Assembly: GCA_013298025.1 (NCBI GenBank)
Contig: JAAFJE010000004.1
Span: forward strand, 114,528 to 178,527
Length of the DNA stretch: 64,000 nt
Direction of reading: 5' to 3'
Origin: Cytophagales bacterium
Lineage (GTDB): Bacteria; Bacteroidota; Bacteroidia; Cytophagales; Spirosomataceae
Of this stretch, positions 54,175 through 61,888 are shown one piece after another. Position 1 is the first letter of the stretch; each line of letters opens with the position of its first letter. The position numbers were made by a program, and so were the translations under genes. The notes below the pieces were generated by a model, which had not been told where the DNA came from, made no database searches, and worked only from the letters and a program-made list of their open reading frames with translations.

Positions 54175-56547
54175 CTACTCGTCATCTCGGCGGATAATAC
54201 CATTGCCCTTGATGTTTTTCTGCACATTTTCGGTGCCTTTGTAGCTGATACGGCCGTAGCCTTCGGCAAGGGCTTCGATGCTTTGACCTACTTGTACTTC
54301 GGCACGAGATTTGTCGGCTGCCTTGATTTCGGCAAAATCAACAAACAAATCGTATGCTTCTAAACTCGCTACTTGTGCCAATTTGGCTTGTAAGTTATTG
54401 GTACGCCCTGTAATTTTCACTTGGTTGTTGCTCCGAATATCAAGCTGTAATTGCTCTACATCCAAGTCTTTTATTTTGGTATTGCCTACACCACTCAATA
54501 AGTTGAGGCTTGTTAATTTAGGCAAAGTAACATGGATTTCCACTTGTACCGTATCGTTTGGTGCATTGCTCACAATGTATAGTTTGTTGTTTTCAACCTT
54601 CGATTTGATGGTTGCTACGCCTTCTTGCGAGCCACCCACTTCGAGCTTGTAATAATCGCCCCTGCTGATGACGAGCGTAGTCACGCCTTTGAGGTCGGTT
54701 TCGATACCCTCAAAGTCTTTTAGGGGGTATTTTTGTACGTATTGATTAGACGAGAAATCATTCTCATGGTCATCACTGTAAGCATTGCTATCATCATCAA
54801 TAGGAAAACGGTTGATACAAGTTAATTCGCCATCAGGTGTAAATTGCCAAAGCGAGCCTTTGAAAAGGTGTTGGTCGAAGTAGCTATTTTTGATAGAATT
54901 TTTGATAAAATAAGCCATGCTTTCGGTCATGCTAAATGATTGGTTATAAGGAATATATAGCTTGATTTCCAACTGCTGTCCTCTAAAACGGCTTTTTTCT
55001 GTAAACGAAAGGTTATCACTGAAAAGCAATACCGAGTCTTTTTTTACCAGTTTGTAGGCGATGTTATTGATATTGGTTTCAGCATCTTTTTTGTCTAATC
55101 CTTGAGAAGAAAATAGCTTTTCTACCTTAATTTCATTGCCTTCATACCCAACAAGTTCGATGTGTACGGGAAGGTGTAAGCCGTCTTCTTTATTCAAATC
55201 AAACAACGGGGTTTTTTTGTTAAAAGAAATCACTTCGGTTTGTTCTATAGTTGTACGGGCAACAAAATTTTTGGCATATCGTACACTGAAAAACATACTT
55301 CCAAACAAGCCAATAAAGAACAACCCAAACAAGGTTTGCCATACGACAGGCGTAAAAAATTTCTTTTTAGAAATTAATGTTATACCCGCTAATCCGATGA
55401 TTATCAAAGGGATAATACATGAGATAAAAATGAACGTAACCATCAACGGCGATACATCGTTGCTAAGTAAACCCAAAGGAATATCGTCGATATACATTGG
55501 GGTACTCTCTAAGCCTACCACTGCTACAAACAAAGCAAATACAAGTACCACAATACTTACGAGGGCTGTTCCGAGCATCAATAAACCTGTAAAAATGCCA
55601 ATCAAACCAATAATCGAACTGAACAATGGCACCAAGGCCCCCAAGATTTGTGACAATACCCTGAACGGCAACAGCAGGAGTTTGGTGATGTTGTTTTCGG
55701 GCTTATTAATGGCATTGATGGTTTTTTTGATGTTCAGCTCAATATTTTCGAGCGTAATGGGTTCGCCCGACATTTGCATTTTATCGGTAAGCGTTTTGGC
55801 TTCTGGTGCTATAATCCACAAAATGAGATAGATAATTAAGCCCGAACCAAAAAACGGAATGCTCAATACAAAGAAGAAACGCAACATTCCCAAGTCATAG
55901 CCCGTATAAGAGGCAATGCCACTCACGACACCGCCCAGTACTTTGTGGTCGGGATTGCGGTAAAATTTCTTGATGGTATCGTCGTCTTCTACTTGGGCAT
56001 TGGCTGGAAACGCTACCCAAGAGGCAATATAAATGATGATAATAGCACCGCTCAAAGGCGATTCGGTAAGGGGACTTAGCCCAAACAACAAAACCAAAAA
56101 TGTGAGGCGAATCCAAAGGGCATCTATGCCCAAATAATGGGCAAAACCAGCACAAACACCCGCAAGGAGCTTATGTTTTATATCCCTGAAAAGGCGTTTC
56201 GGGCTTTCGGGCTGTGGGGCTGTGTAGCTATCATCGGTGCTAGACGTTTTGCTTTCGTTGCTGAGGTCTTCTTCTTCCTGTATCGCCTCAAAGTCTGAAA
56301 CAGTGCCCATCGAAACAATCAGTTCTTCTACGTCTTCGAGCGTAATGGCTTGCGTGCCTTCGTTTTTTTGTTTGTTCCAAAATTTTTCCGCAATACGTCC
56401 TTCGATGTCGGCTATGATTTCGCTAGAACCTTCGTAGGTGGCAAAATGCTTTTGGATGGCCTTTAAATAAGCCGAAAGTTTCTCGTATCCATCTTCTTCT
56501 ATGTAAAATACGATACCTGCTATATTGATAGAAATGGTCTTTTTCAT
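54175..56547 (-). CDS. PspC-domain membrane protein with C-terminal GIN domain
   Basis: A 790-residue envelope protein. The N-terminal 95 residues (KTISINIAGIVFYIEEDGYE, IIADIEGRIAEKF) are a cytosolic helical domain; two PspC domains follow at about 112-170 (KHKLLAGVCAGFAHYLGIDA) and 195-255 (DHKVLGGVVSGIASYTGYDL), each with membrane helices, then three or four further helices to about 430. The C-terminal 200 residues are a GIN/DUF2807 beta-helix (LPKLTSLNLLSGVGNTKIKD). PspC proteins sense envelope stress. The 81-base gap to padR upstream suggests one operon. Confidence 0.9.
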   Translation of the reverse strand: MKKTISINIAGIVFYIEEDGYEKLSAYLKAIQKHFATYEGSSEIIADIEGRIAEKFWNKQKNEGTQAITLEDVEELIVSMGTVSDFEAIQEEEDLSNESKTSSTDDSYTAPQPESPKRLFRDIKHKLLAGVCAGFAHYLGIDALWIRLTFLVLLFGLSPLTESPLSGAIIIIYIASWVAFPANAQVEDDDTIKKFYRNPDHKVLGGVVSGIASYTGYDLGMLRFFFVLSIPFFGSGLIIYLILWIIAPEAKTLTDKMQMSGEPITLENIELNIKKTINAINKPENNITKLLLLPFRVLSQILGALVPLFSSIIGLIGIFTGLLMLGTALVSIVVLVFALFVAVVGLESTPMYIDDIPLGLLSNDVSPLMVTFIFISCIIPLIIIGLAGITLISKKKFFTPVVWQTLFGLFFIGLFGSMFFSVRYAKNFVARTTIEQTEVISFNKKTPLFDLNKEDGLHLPVHIELVGYEGNEIKVEKLFSSQGLDKKDAETNINNIAYKLVKKDSVLLFSDNLSFTEKSRFRGQQLEIKLYIPYNQSFSMTESMAYFIKNSIKNSYFDQHLFKGSLWQFTPDGELTCINRFPIDDDSNAYSDDHENDFSSNQYVQKYPLKDFEGIETDLKGVTTLVISRGDYYKLEVGGSQEGVATIKSKVENNKLYIVSNAPNDTVQVEIHVTLPKLTSLNLLSGVGNTKIKDLDVEQLQLDIRSNNQVKITGRTNNLQAKLAQVASLEAYDLFVDFAEIKAADKSRAEVQVGQSIEALAEGYGRISYKGTENVQKNIKGNGIIRRDDE

Positions 56548-56629
56548 GGAAAATGTTTAGTGATGATGTGCCAAACCTGCAATGATTTTTGATAAATAAT
56601 GATTTGAAAATCAATGATAAAACCCTTGC

Positions 56630-56995
56630 TTATTCGTCAACTTTGGTTGCTGGATTATGATGATGAAACGAATCTTTTACTATTTGCTCAACCGAGCCTT
56701 GGAGTTCTGTCCAAGTGCTTTCTAGTTGCTCTAAAAACACCCGCCCGTTGTCGGTTAGCACATAGTATTTTCGGGGTGGTCCCGACGACGACTCTACCCA
56801 TTTGTAATCGAGCAAACCGGCGTTTTTGAGGCGTGTAAGCAAAGGGTACAACGTACCTTCCACGACCATAATTTTGGCGGAAGTCAATTCTTCTAGCATA
56901 TCCGAAGCATACACTTCGCCCCTCGATATGATGTGCAGGATGCAAAACTCTAAAATTCCCTTACGCATCTGCACTTTTGCATTTTCTAAATCCAT
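56630..56995 (-). CDS. PadR-family transcriptional regulator
   Basis: A 121-residue winged-helix protein: KGILEFCILHIISRGEVYAS, DMLEELTSAKIMVVEGTLYP, LLTRLKNAGLLDYKWVESSS, GPPRKYYVLTDNGRVFL, the last being the classical PadR wing. It represses or activates by dimer binding. First gene of the minus-strand set padR, pspC-like, GIN; PadR next to PspC/DUF2807 genes is a frequent Bacteroidota arrangement, so autoregulation of this envelope-stress operon is likely. Confidence 0.94.
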   Translation of the reverse strand: MDLENAKVQMRKGILEFCILHIISRGEVYASDMLEELTSAKIMVVEGTLYPLLTRLKNAGLLDYKWVESSSGPPRKYYVLTDNGRVFLEQLESTWTELQGSVEQIVKDSFHHHNPATKVDE

Positions 56996-57090
56996 AGCAT
57001 ATTTTCTATAAGTTGTTTGTTATTTATGTTTTTTTAGGCAAAACCAGCATAAACTAGCCATCGGGCTTTGCCTAAAAGAGGTTTATGGCT

Positions 57091-57121
57091 CAAAGATATA
57101 AAAAGGTACTATGTGATGCAA
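57091..57121 (-). promoter_or_regulatory. candidate promoter TTG-N20-TATCTTTG of the padR operon
   Basis: Read on the minus strand, TTG (57121-57119) and TATCTTTG (57098-57091) are 20 bases apart, an excellent fit to the Bacteroidota consensus. Transcription would start about 90 bases before the padR ATG. Confidence 0.5.
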
Positions 57122-57262
57122 GGTACTAGGTGGTTTTTTTGTTTTTTCCTCTCTATTTTTCTTTCGCTGGAGAAAAACACCAATAAAGTTGTGCTATTGA
57201 CTGACAGATTTATTATTTTAGAATTGAAGAGTCTTAAACAGCCAAGATAAATCTCAACCTGT

Positions 57263-58729
57263 ATGAAACGATTATATATTTTCTTTTTGCTTTTGTGTTG
57301 TGTCGTACAAATGCTGGCTCAGTCGAAAGGGACAGTACCTGTGGTGTATAAATTGCCTGCTGGTACAGAACGCCGTTTGGCTTTGGTGATAGGCAACAAA
57401 AATTACCCTGTTGGTCCGTTGAAGAATCCGCATAATGATGCCGATGATATGGCGAGGGTTTTACAAAACCTTGGTTTTGATGTAATCCTGAAAAAAGACC
57501 TAAACTGGCTTGATTTCCTGAAGGCTATAGACGATTTTGGAGAAAAACTTGGGCGGTACGATGTTGGCTTGCTGTATTACAGTGGTCACGGCATACAGTA
57601 TCATGGCGAAAATTATTTAGTACCCATAGATTCCAAAATCAATGTAGCCCAAGACATAGAATACACCTGTGTGAATTTGGGTAGAGCAATGGCAAAAATG
57701 GAAGGAGCAAAACTGAAAACATCATTGATATTTCTTGATGCTTGTCGTACTAGTCCCTTTCGCTCAATTAACCGAGGAGGAGTTGAACAAGGCTTTACGA
57801 TACCCAATAACCCACCGGGGAGTTTTGTGGTGTTTTCGACGAGGGCAGGCAGTACGGCAGACGATAACGGTGGGGGCAGAAATGGCTTGTTTACGACAGC
57901 CTTATTGCGAAACCTACCCCAAGCTAATGTTGGTTTACGAACAATGATGGACAATACGATAATAGAGGTAAGCAAGACATCAAACAAAGCACAGATACCA
58001 GGTCGTTATGATGAGTTGACGGGCGATTTTTACTTTTTGGTAAGCGACTCCAAGCAAGGTTTCTTGCCTTTCGAGCCAGAGATGATATTTGTACAAGGGG
58101 GCAGTTTTGACATGGGAAGTAATGATGGTTATAGTATCGAAAAGCCAGTCCATCGTGTAACGTTGGGCGATTATTATATAGGGAAGTATGAGGTGACACA
58201 AGCCCAATGGGAGGCAGTGATAGGGGATAATCCAAGTAGATTTAAAGGCTGTGCTAATTGTCCTGTAGAAAATGTAAGTTGGAATGATATACAAACATAT
58301 TTAAACAAACTGAATAAAAAAACGAACAAAACTTACCGTTTGCCTACCGAGGCGGAATGGGAGTATGCCGCACGTGGGGGTAAAAACAGTGAGGGCTATG
58401 TTTATGCAGGTAGTGCCAGTGCCGAAAGTGTAGGTTGGAACTATAGTAACAGTGATATGAAAACACATGAGGTAGGGGGCTTGAAGGCTAATGAGTTGGG
58501 TTTGTATGACATGAGTGGTAATGTATGGGAGTGGTGTAGCGATTGGTATAGAGCTTACAGCAGTAGTGCCAGTAGCAACCCTACAGGGCCTAGTAGTGGT
58601 ACTGATCGAATTTTGCGTGGCGGTGGCTGGGACGGCGATGCTCAGTATAGTCGGGTAGCACTTCGGAGCGGCAACACCCCTGAGTTTCGTTACGGCGATA
58701 ATGGCTTCCGTGTAGTTCTTGTGCCGTAG
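57263..58729 (+). CDS. exported caspase-family (C14) protease fused to an FGE/SUMF1-like domain
   Basis: A 488-residue protein with signal peptide KRLYIFFLLLCCVVQMLAQ. Residues 36-265 are a caspase/metacaspase domain: RLALVIGNKNYPVGPLKNPH, catalytic His109 in YYSGHGIQ and Cys161 in LDACRTSP. Residues about 272-488 are an FGE-sulfatase-type fold (FVQGGSFDMGSNDGYSIEKP, YEVTQAQWEAVIGDNPSRFK, YRLPTEAEWEYAARGG, MSGNVWEWCSDWY, GFRVVLVP). The segment that carries the catalytic cysteines of true FGE reads RGGGWDGDAQYSRVALRSGN and has none, so the second domain is probably a binding module. Target and activation signal are unknown. Confidence 0.9.
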   Translation: MKRLYIFFLLLCCVVQMLAQSKGTVPVVYKLPAGTERRLALVIGNKNYPVGPLKNPHNDADDMARVLQNLGFDVILKKDLNWLDFLKAIDDFGEKLGRYDVGLLYYSGHGIQYHGENYLVPIDSKINVAQDIEYTCVNLGRAMAKMEGAKLKTSLIFLDACRTSPFRSINRGGVEQGFTIPNNPPGSFVVFSTRAGSTADDNGGGRNGLFTTALLRNLPQANVGLRTMMDNTIIEVSKTSNKAQIPGRYDELTGDFYFLVSDSKQGFLPFEPEMIFVQGGSFDMGSNDGYSIEKPVHRVTLGDYYIGKYEVTQAQWEAVIGDNPSRFKGCANCPVENVSWNDIQTYLNKLNKKTNKTYRLPTEAEWEYAARGGKNSEGYVYAGSASAESVGWNYSNSDMKTHEVGGLKANELGLYDMSGNVWEWCSDWYRAYSSSASSNPTGPSSGTDRILRGGGWDGDAQYSRVALRSGNTPEFRYGDNGFRVVLVP

Positions 58730-58846
58730 CCGTAGCACGAGTTTCCAACTCGCCGTTCATCTATAGGCGTTTGGGGAAGAAAAGCAGTTATGCGTGTATC
58801 TGTTATCTGTTAACAGTGTATCCGTTATCCGATAACAGATAGTTAT
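58730..58846. other. gap with an 11-bp inverted repeat ahead of the tandem array
   Basis: TATCTGTTATC (58797-58807) is the exact inverse of GATAACAGATA (58831-58841); between them lies GTTATCCGATAAC-like sequence that is itself palindromic. No gene is seen. The word family GTTATCSGATAAC also occurs at 59101-59130 behind the array and in the palindrome at 19850-19907. Confidence 0.6.
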
Positions 58847-59090
58847 GCACCTTGCAGGAAGGTTTCATGGCATGATATTTTGCCCCTGCACCTTGCAGGA
58901 AGGTTTCATTGTATGATATTTTGCCCCTGCACCTTGCAGGAAAGTTTCATGGCATGATATTTTGCCCCTGCACCTTGCAGGAAGGTTTCATGGCATGATA
59001 TTTTGCCCCTGCACCTTGCAGGAAGGTTTCATGGCATGATATTTTGCCCTGCACTTTGCAGGAAAGTTTCATCGCATGATGTTCTGCCCT
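58847..59090. repeat. six tandem copies of a 41-bp repeat
   Basis: Units start at 58847, 58888, 58929, 58970, 59011 and 59051; five of the steps are 41 bases except one of 40 (one C missing). The unit reads GCACCTTGCAGGAAGGTTTC then ATGGCATGATATTTTGCCCCT. Units 1, 4 and 5 are nearly identical; units 2, 3 and 6 carry point changes. Each unit contains a small hairpin, ACCTT-GCAGG-AAGGT. There are no spacers, so it is not CRISPR. The gap to 59157 holds further GATAACCGATA-type words and no gene. Confidence 0.95.
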
Positions 59091-59157
59091 ACAAGACAAT
59101 ACGGATAACCGATACACCGATAACCGATAAAAAGTACATCAGCACCAAATCCGCCTA

Positions 59158-59592
59158 TCATTCAAAAGTTATATCTTTTGGGACTAATGCCGTTACGTCG
59201 ATGGTTGGTAAAATGAATTGATTAAAGATGGTATTTTCCGTTTTAGTGTATAATACGCCCCTTAAAGTGCCAACGACCAACATCCCTAAATGAATGCCAA
59301 AATGCTGAGGCAACACAATTTTATGGGCTTCTTCAAGCATCGACCAGTCGTTTGGATTGACCTGAAATTGGCATGATACCGCTATAATAATAAAAGGGTA
59401 ATTATTGCCGACATGATGAAAACGAGCCGTTTTTTTTACATAAATCCGCTTCGTTTCTTTGTCGATTCCAAATGATAATTCATGTTGAATCTGAGCAGGC
59501 TCTGCTACCTGATAAGCTTCTGGCAACAAAGCAAACTGTTCTGTACTAATTTGAATAATACTAAAACCTATGTTTTTTTCTATCTGTTTCAT
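59158..59592 (-). CDS. SecB-like chaperone of a putative TAC module
   Basis: A 144-residue protein without signal peptide. Its order of features resembles SecB: extended strands (IQHELSFGIDKETKRIYVKK, YPFIIIAVSCQFQVNPNDW), then a helix and closing segment, EAHKIVLPQHFGIHLGMLVV, GTLRGVLYTKTENTIFNQF, and ILPTIDVTALVPKDITFE, comparable with the SecB end in which a helix is followed by a proline-containing strand and an NFD-type turn. It is the last of three overlapping genes (one-base overlap with the HTH gene). In TAC systems a SecB-like chaperone stabilises the antitoxin. The SecB assignment is by pattern, not by search. Confidence 0.6.
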   Translation of the reverse strand: MKQIEKNIGFSIIQISTEQFALLPEAYQVAEPAQIQHELSFGIDKETKRIYVKKTARFHHVGNNYPFIIIAVSCQFQVNPNDWSMLEEAHKIVLPQHFGIHLGMLVVGTLRGVLYTKTENTIFNQFILPTIDVTALVPKDITFE

Positions 59593-60092
59593 TATGATAC
59601 TCTTGCGTATGGAAGCATTCCGACTGCGTTGGTTTCTGCTTGTGTATTACCTTCAACTGTAAAAGCCGCCTGATTGATAAATCCTCCGTTGTTACTTGGA
59701 ATAATGAGCTGATTGCATGGTAAAGTAGTCGAAAAGGCATTATTGTAAGTGAGCGTTGGAGATTCTTGGGTATTTACTTCAAAGCTAACCAGTTCATGTC
59801 CGATGGCTTTTGATAGACGAATGATGGTTTCAATGGTTAAATTTTCAGTTCCTCGTACATATTTATTGATTTGTTGAGGGCTAACATTCATTAATTCAGC
59901 CAATTCTTTTTGGGTGCTTGGAAACTTTCCTTCTCTCCTGTTTGCTCTTAATTTGCTCAGAATTGAAATTGCTATCTGTGCAGAATAATCAAGCCATTTT
60001 TTATTATTCTCGTAAAAATCAACGTCATCTTGCCAAGAAGTATCTTCTTTGGCAATCTTGTTGAGGTTTTCAATAAATTTTTGATTTTTCAT
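59592..60092 (-). CDS. XRE-family antitoxin candidate with C-terminal tail
   Basis: A 166-residue protein. The helix-turn-helix is at about 58-105 (PSTQKELAELMNVSPQQINK, YVRGTENLTIETIIRLSKAI). A helical front part (1-55) precedes it and a 60-residue tail follows (SPTLTYNNAFSTTLPCNQLI, then NNGGFINQAAFTV) that is rich in Asn, Thr and hydrophobic residues and not obviously folded. In HigA1-type TAC antitoxins such a C-terminal chaperone-addiction segment must be bound by a SecB-like chaperone. The gene overlaps its neighbours by four bases upstream and one base downstream. Antitoxin role is inferred from HTH, tail and order. Confidence 0.68.
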   Translation of the reverse strand: MKNQKFIENLNKIAKEDTSWQDDVDFYENNKKWLDYSAQIAISILSKLRANRREGKFPSTQKELAELMNVSPQQINKYVRGTENLTIETIIRLSKAIGHELVSFEVNTQESPTLTYNNAFSTTLPCNQLIIPSNNGGFINQAAFTVEGNTQAETNAVGMLPYARVS

Positions 60093-60637
60093 GGTATGTC
60101 TGATATAAATTCAAAGTAGCCGAAATCCGATTCATCTGTAAGCCCTTCGTCTATCAAGTATGATTTTGCAATTGTTAGCTTTTGAAGCTCAGTTTTTAGA
60201 TGTGTTGCTTCATTCATCTTTAGCGTAAGTTTGATAGCACCACCTGTAATGACATACGTGTTTGTACTGATGCGAATAGCATAGATTCTAAGCCAACCTT
60301 CTTTTGACTTTTCCTTGGATAATGCTTTTTCTTGATATTGATTATTGTTTAACGGTCGAAATAATGTTTCTAATGGTTGGTTGGATGCCAATAAGTCTTT
60401 AAATTTTTGTCTTAGCTTAATTGCCATAAACCGAGTTCGGTGTATGGCTTCCTCTATCGTTATAGCTCCCCAATAGCCACTTTCTAAATCCTTACTATTA
60501 TCATCAAAAAATGAATCTAAAAATGCTAAATCTTCTATCCATAATGTAAACAATCGCCTGAACTCATGCACTTGATTGTCATAAGCTAAGGAGTATAGAA
60601 CATTTTCTTTTATAACAAAAATAGCTGAAACTTTCAT
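60089..60637 (-). CDS. candidate toxin, first gene of the TAC-like module
   Basis: A 182-residue cytosolic protein I do not recognise as a named family with certainty. The N-terminus (KVSAIFVIKENVLYSLAYDN, EFRRLFTLWIEDLAFLDSFF) and helical middle are followed by GWLRIYAIRISTNTYVITGG, AIKLTLKMNEATHLKTELQK, in which an LRIYAIR strand and ITGGAIK turn recall the RelE/HigB core strands. It overlaps the HTH antitoxin candidate by four bases. A toxin, possibly an RNase, is the likeliest role given order and overlap, but neither catalytic residues nor fold are proven. Confidence 0.5.
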   Translation of the reverse strand: MKVSAIFVIKENVLYSLAYDNQVHEFRRLFTLWIEDLAFLDSFFDDNSKDLESGYWGAITIEEAIHRTRFMAIKLRQKFKDLLASNQPLETLFRPLNNNQYQEKALSKEKSKEGWLRIYAIRISTNTYVITGGAIKLTLKMNEATHLKTELQKLTIAKSYLIDEGLTDESDFGYFEFISDIP

Positions 60638-60753
60638 TAAATCAACCTGTAAGTTTATTTATTTGTAAGTATAATGATTTAAAGTAGATTTTAGTTCATT
60701 GTTTTCTTGCTAAAGCCTTATAAATTCATTCCTGCATTGGGGTATCCGTAGAA

Positions 60754-60831
60754 TACTCACGGCATGAATTGCTCATGCCATGAGTAGTGCACACATCGCA
60801 TGATATTTTGTTTTTTACTCCGTAGGAGTAA
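60754..60831. repeat. dispersed repeat element related to the 41-bp array, with two hairpins
   Basis: TACTCACGGCATGA (60754-60767) pairs with TCATGCCATGAGTA (60773-60786) with one mismatch; CATCGCATGATATTTTG (60794-60810) repeats the core of the 41-bp unit; TTACTCC-GTA-GGAGTAA (60815-60831) is a second hairpin. The element lies upstream of the TAC-like genes, opposite the tandem array. The surrounding gap 60638-60868 shows no gene. Confidence 0.75.
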
Positions 60832-60868
60832 CATCTTTGTAGCATTATCGACCGATAACGGACAACAA

Positions 60869-61798
60869 CTAACCGACATTGTTACCATATACAAAGCAAG
60901 GCTTGGGGCTAAAAATAGCTCCTACGTTTTTTTTGAAACGTGCCAAGCCAACATTGAGTACCCCCCGATACGAAGAAATGCCTAAATCGAACAGGTGAAA
61001 GCCCAAAGGCTGTAGGTATTGCACAATGGCATCAATCAAAAAAATACTTGGACTGTAAGCTTGATAGTTGGGGTGGTCGGCAGGAAGAAAATAATAGGCG
61101 ATTTGGCTTTTTCGCACCAATACCACCGTACACGTTGCCACAAGTGTTTGTTGGTCGAAAACGCCCCATTGCATATAAGCGTCGGGTATTTTATCGAAAA
61201 GCTCGGCAAAAGATGTTGCTGAAATACTCATCGGATAGCCTTTGCGTTGGCGTGCTGCCAAAATAAATTCATACACTACGTTGGGATGCAATACGCCCTG
61301 TAATGGCTGGGCATACATTCCGGCACGTTTGCATTTCGCCAAGCGACGGCGTGCGGATGGATGCAGTCCTTGCCGAAAATCTTTACGCAAATCCAAATGT
61401 TGGTTGTATTCTTCATACAATAAAATAAAACCAAGGCTTGTAAAAAGCTGGAAATAGGCTTCGGCATGGGCATCATAGCAAGCTGCAAAACAATTGACCT
61501 GCAATGACTTTACCCCTTGATTTTGTAAAAACTGAATAATTTCTTCGACAAATTCCTGTAAAACAGGCATTTCTAGGTCGGGGGCAAAAGCAATGCCACC
61601 AAAGGTAGCTTTGTGAGGGCTAAGTGCCTGCGTGCCTTCGCACCAGACAGGAAAGCGTGCTTGGATGCTTCCTGTAACAGGATGCTCGTAATCAAAAACC
61701 CAGGTAGGAGGGGTATTGGCTTGCCAATAGGCGGTTTGCTGAAATAAATCAAGAGCGAAAGAAGGCGATACCGACGGCACGCCAAGGTGTATGGTCAT
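60869..61798 (-). CDS. GNAT/FemAB-like acyltransferase-fold protein
   Basis: A 309-residue cytosolic protein. The C-terminal half has the GNAT-like layout of Acetyltransf_6/BioF2-like proteins: LHPSARRRLAKCKRAGMYAQ, YEFILAARQRKGYPMSISAT, GVFDQQTLVATCTVVLVRKS, QIAYYFLPADHPNYQAYSPS, and GFHLFDLGISSYRGVLNVGL, LARFKKNVG. Such proteins transfer aminoacyl or acyl groups to peptidoglycan, lipids or small molecules; the acceptor is unknown here. The frame runs to 61858, but ATG 61798 gives the better start. A palindrome separates it from frr. Confidence 0.75.
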   Translation of the reverse strand: MTIHLGVPSVSPSFALDLFQQTAYWQANTPPTWVFDYEHPVTGSIQARFPVWCEGTQALSPHKATFGGIAFAPDLEMPVLQEFVEEIIQFLQNQGVKSLQVNCFAACYDAHAEAYFQLFTSLGFILLYEEYNQHLDLRKDFRQGLHPSARRRLAKCKRAGMYAQPLQGVLHPNVVYEFILAARQRKGYPMSISATSFAELFDKIPDAYMQWGVFDQQTLVATCTVVLVRKSQIAYYFLPADHPNYQAYSPSIFLIDAIVQYLQPLGFHLFDLGISSYRGVLNVGLARFKKNVGAIFSPKPCFVYGNNVG

Positions 61799-61822
61799 AA
61801 GTGTATAAAAGTGAGAGAGAGG

Positions 61823-61873
61823 TATGATGTAGGATGTATTACAAAACAAACTCGTCATACATCCTACATCATA
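61823..61873. repeat. 17-bp perfect inverted repeat between frr and the GNAT-like gene
   Basis: TATGATGTAGGATGTAT (61823-61839) is the exact inverse of 61857-61873 with 17 bases between. It is made of the iterated word GATGTA. It could mark the 3' end of the frr transcript, though no T-run follows. Confidence 0.8.
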
Positions 61874-61888
61874 TCTTAATACTGCCGT

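Noticed and set aside
55136..55831. 231-residue plus-strand open frame antisense to the pspC-like gene
   Set aside because: The opposite strand encodes recognisable membrane helices and PspC domains; this frame has only the mirror composition of them.
58847..59090. Possible CRISPR array
   Set aside because: Units of 41 bases follow each other directly without spacers, and no cas genes are near; it is a plain tandem repeat.
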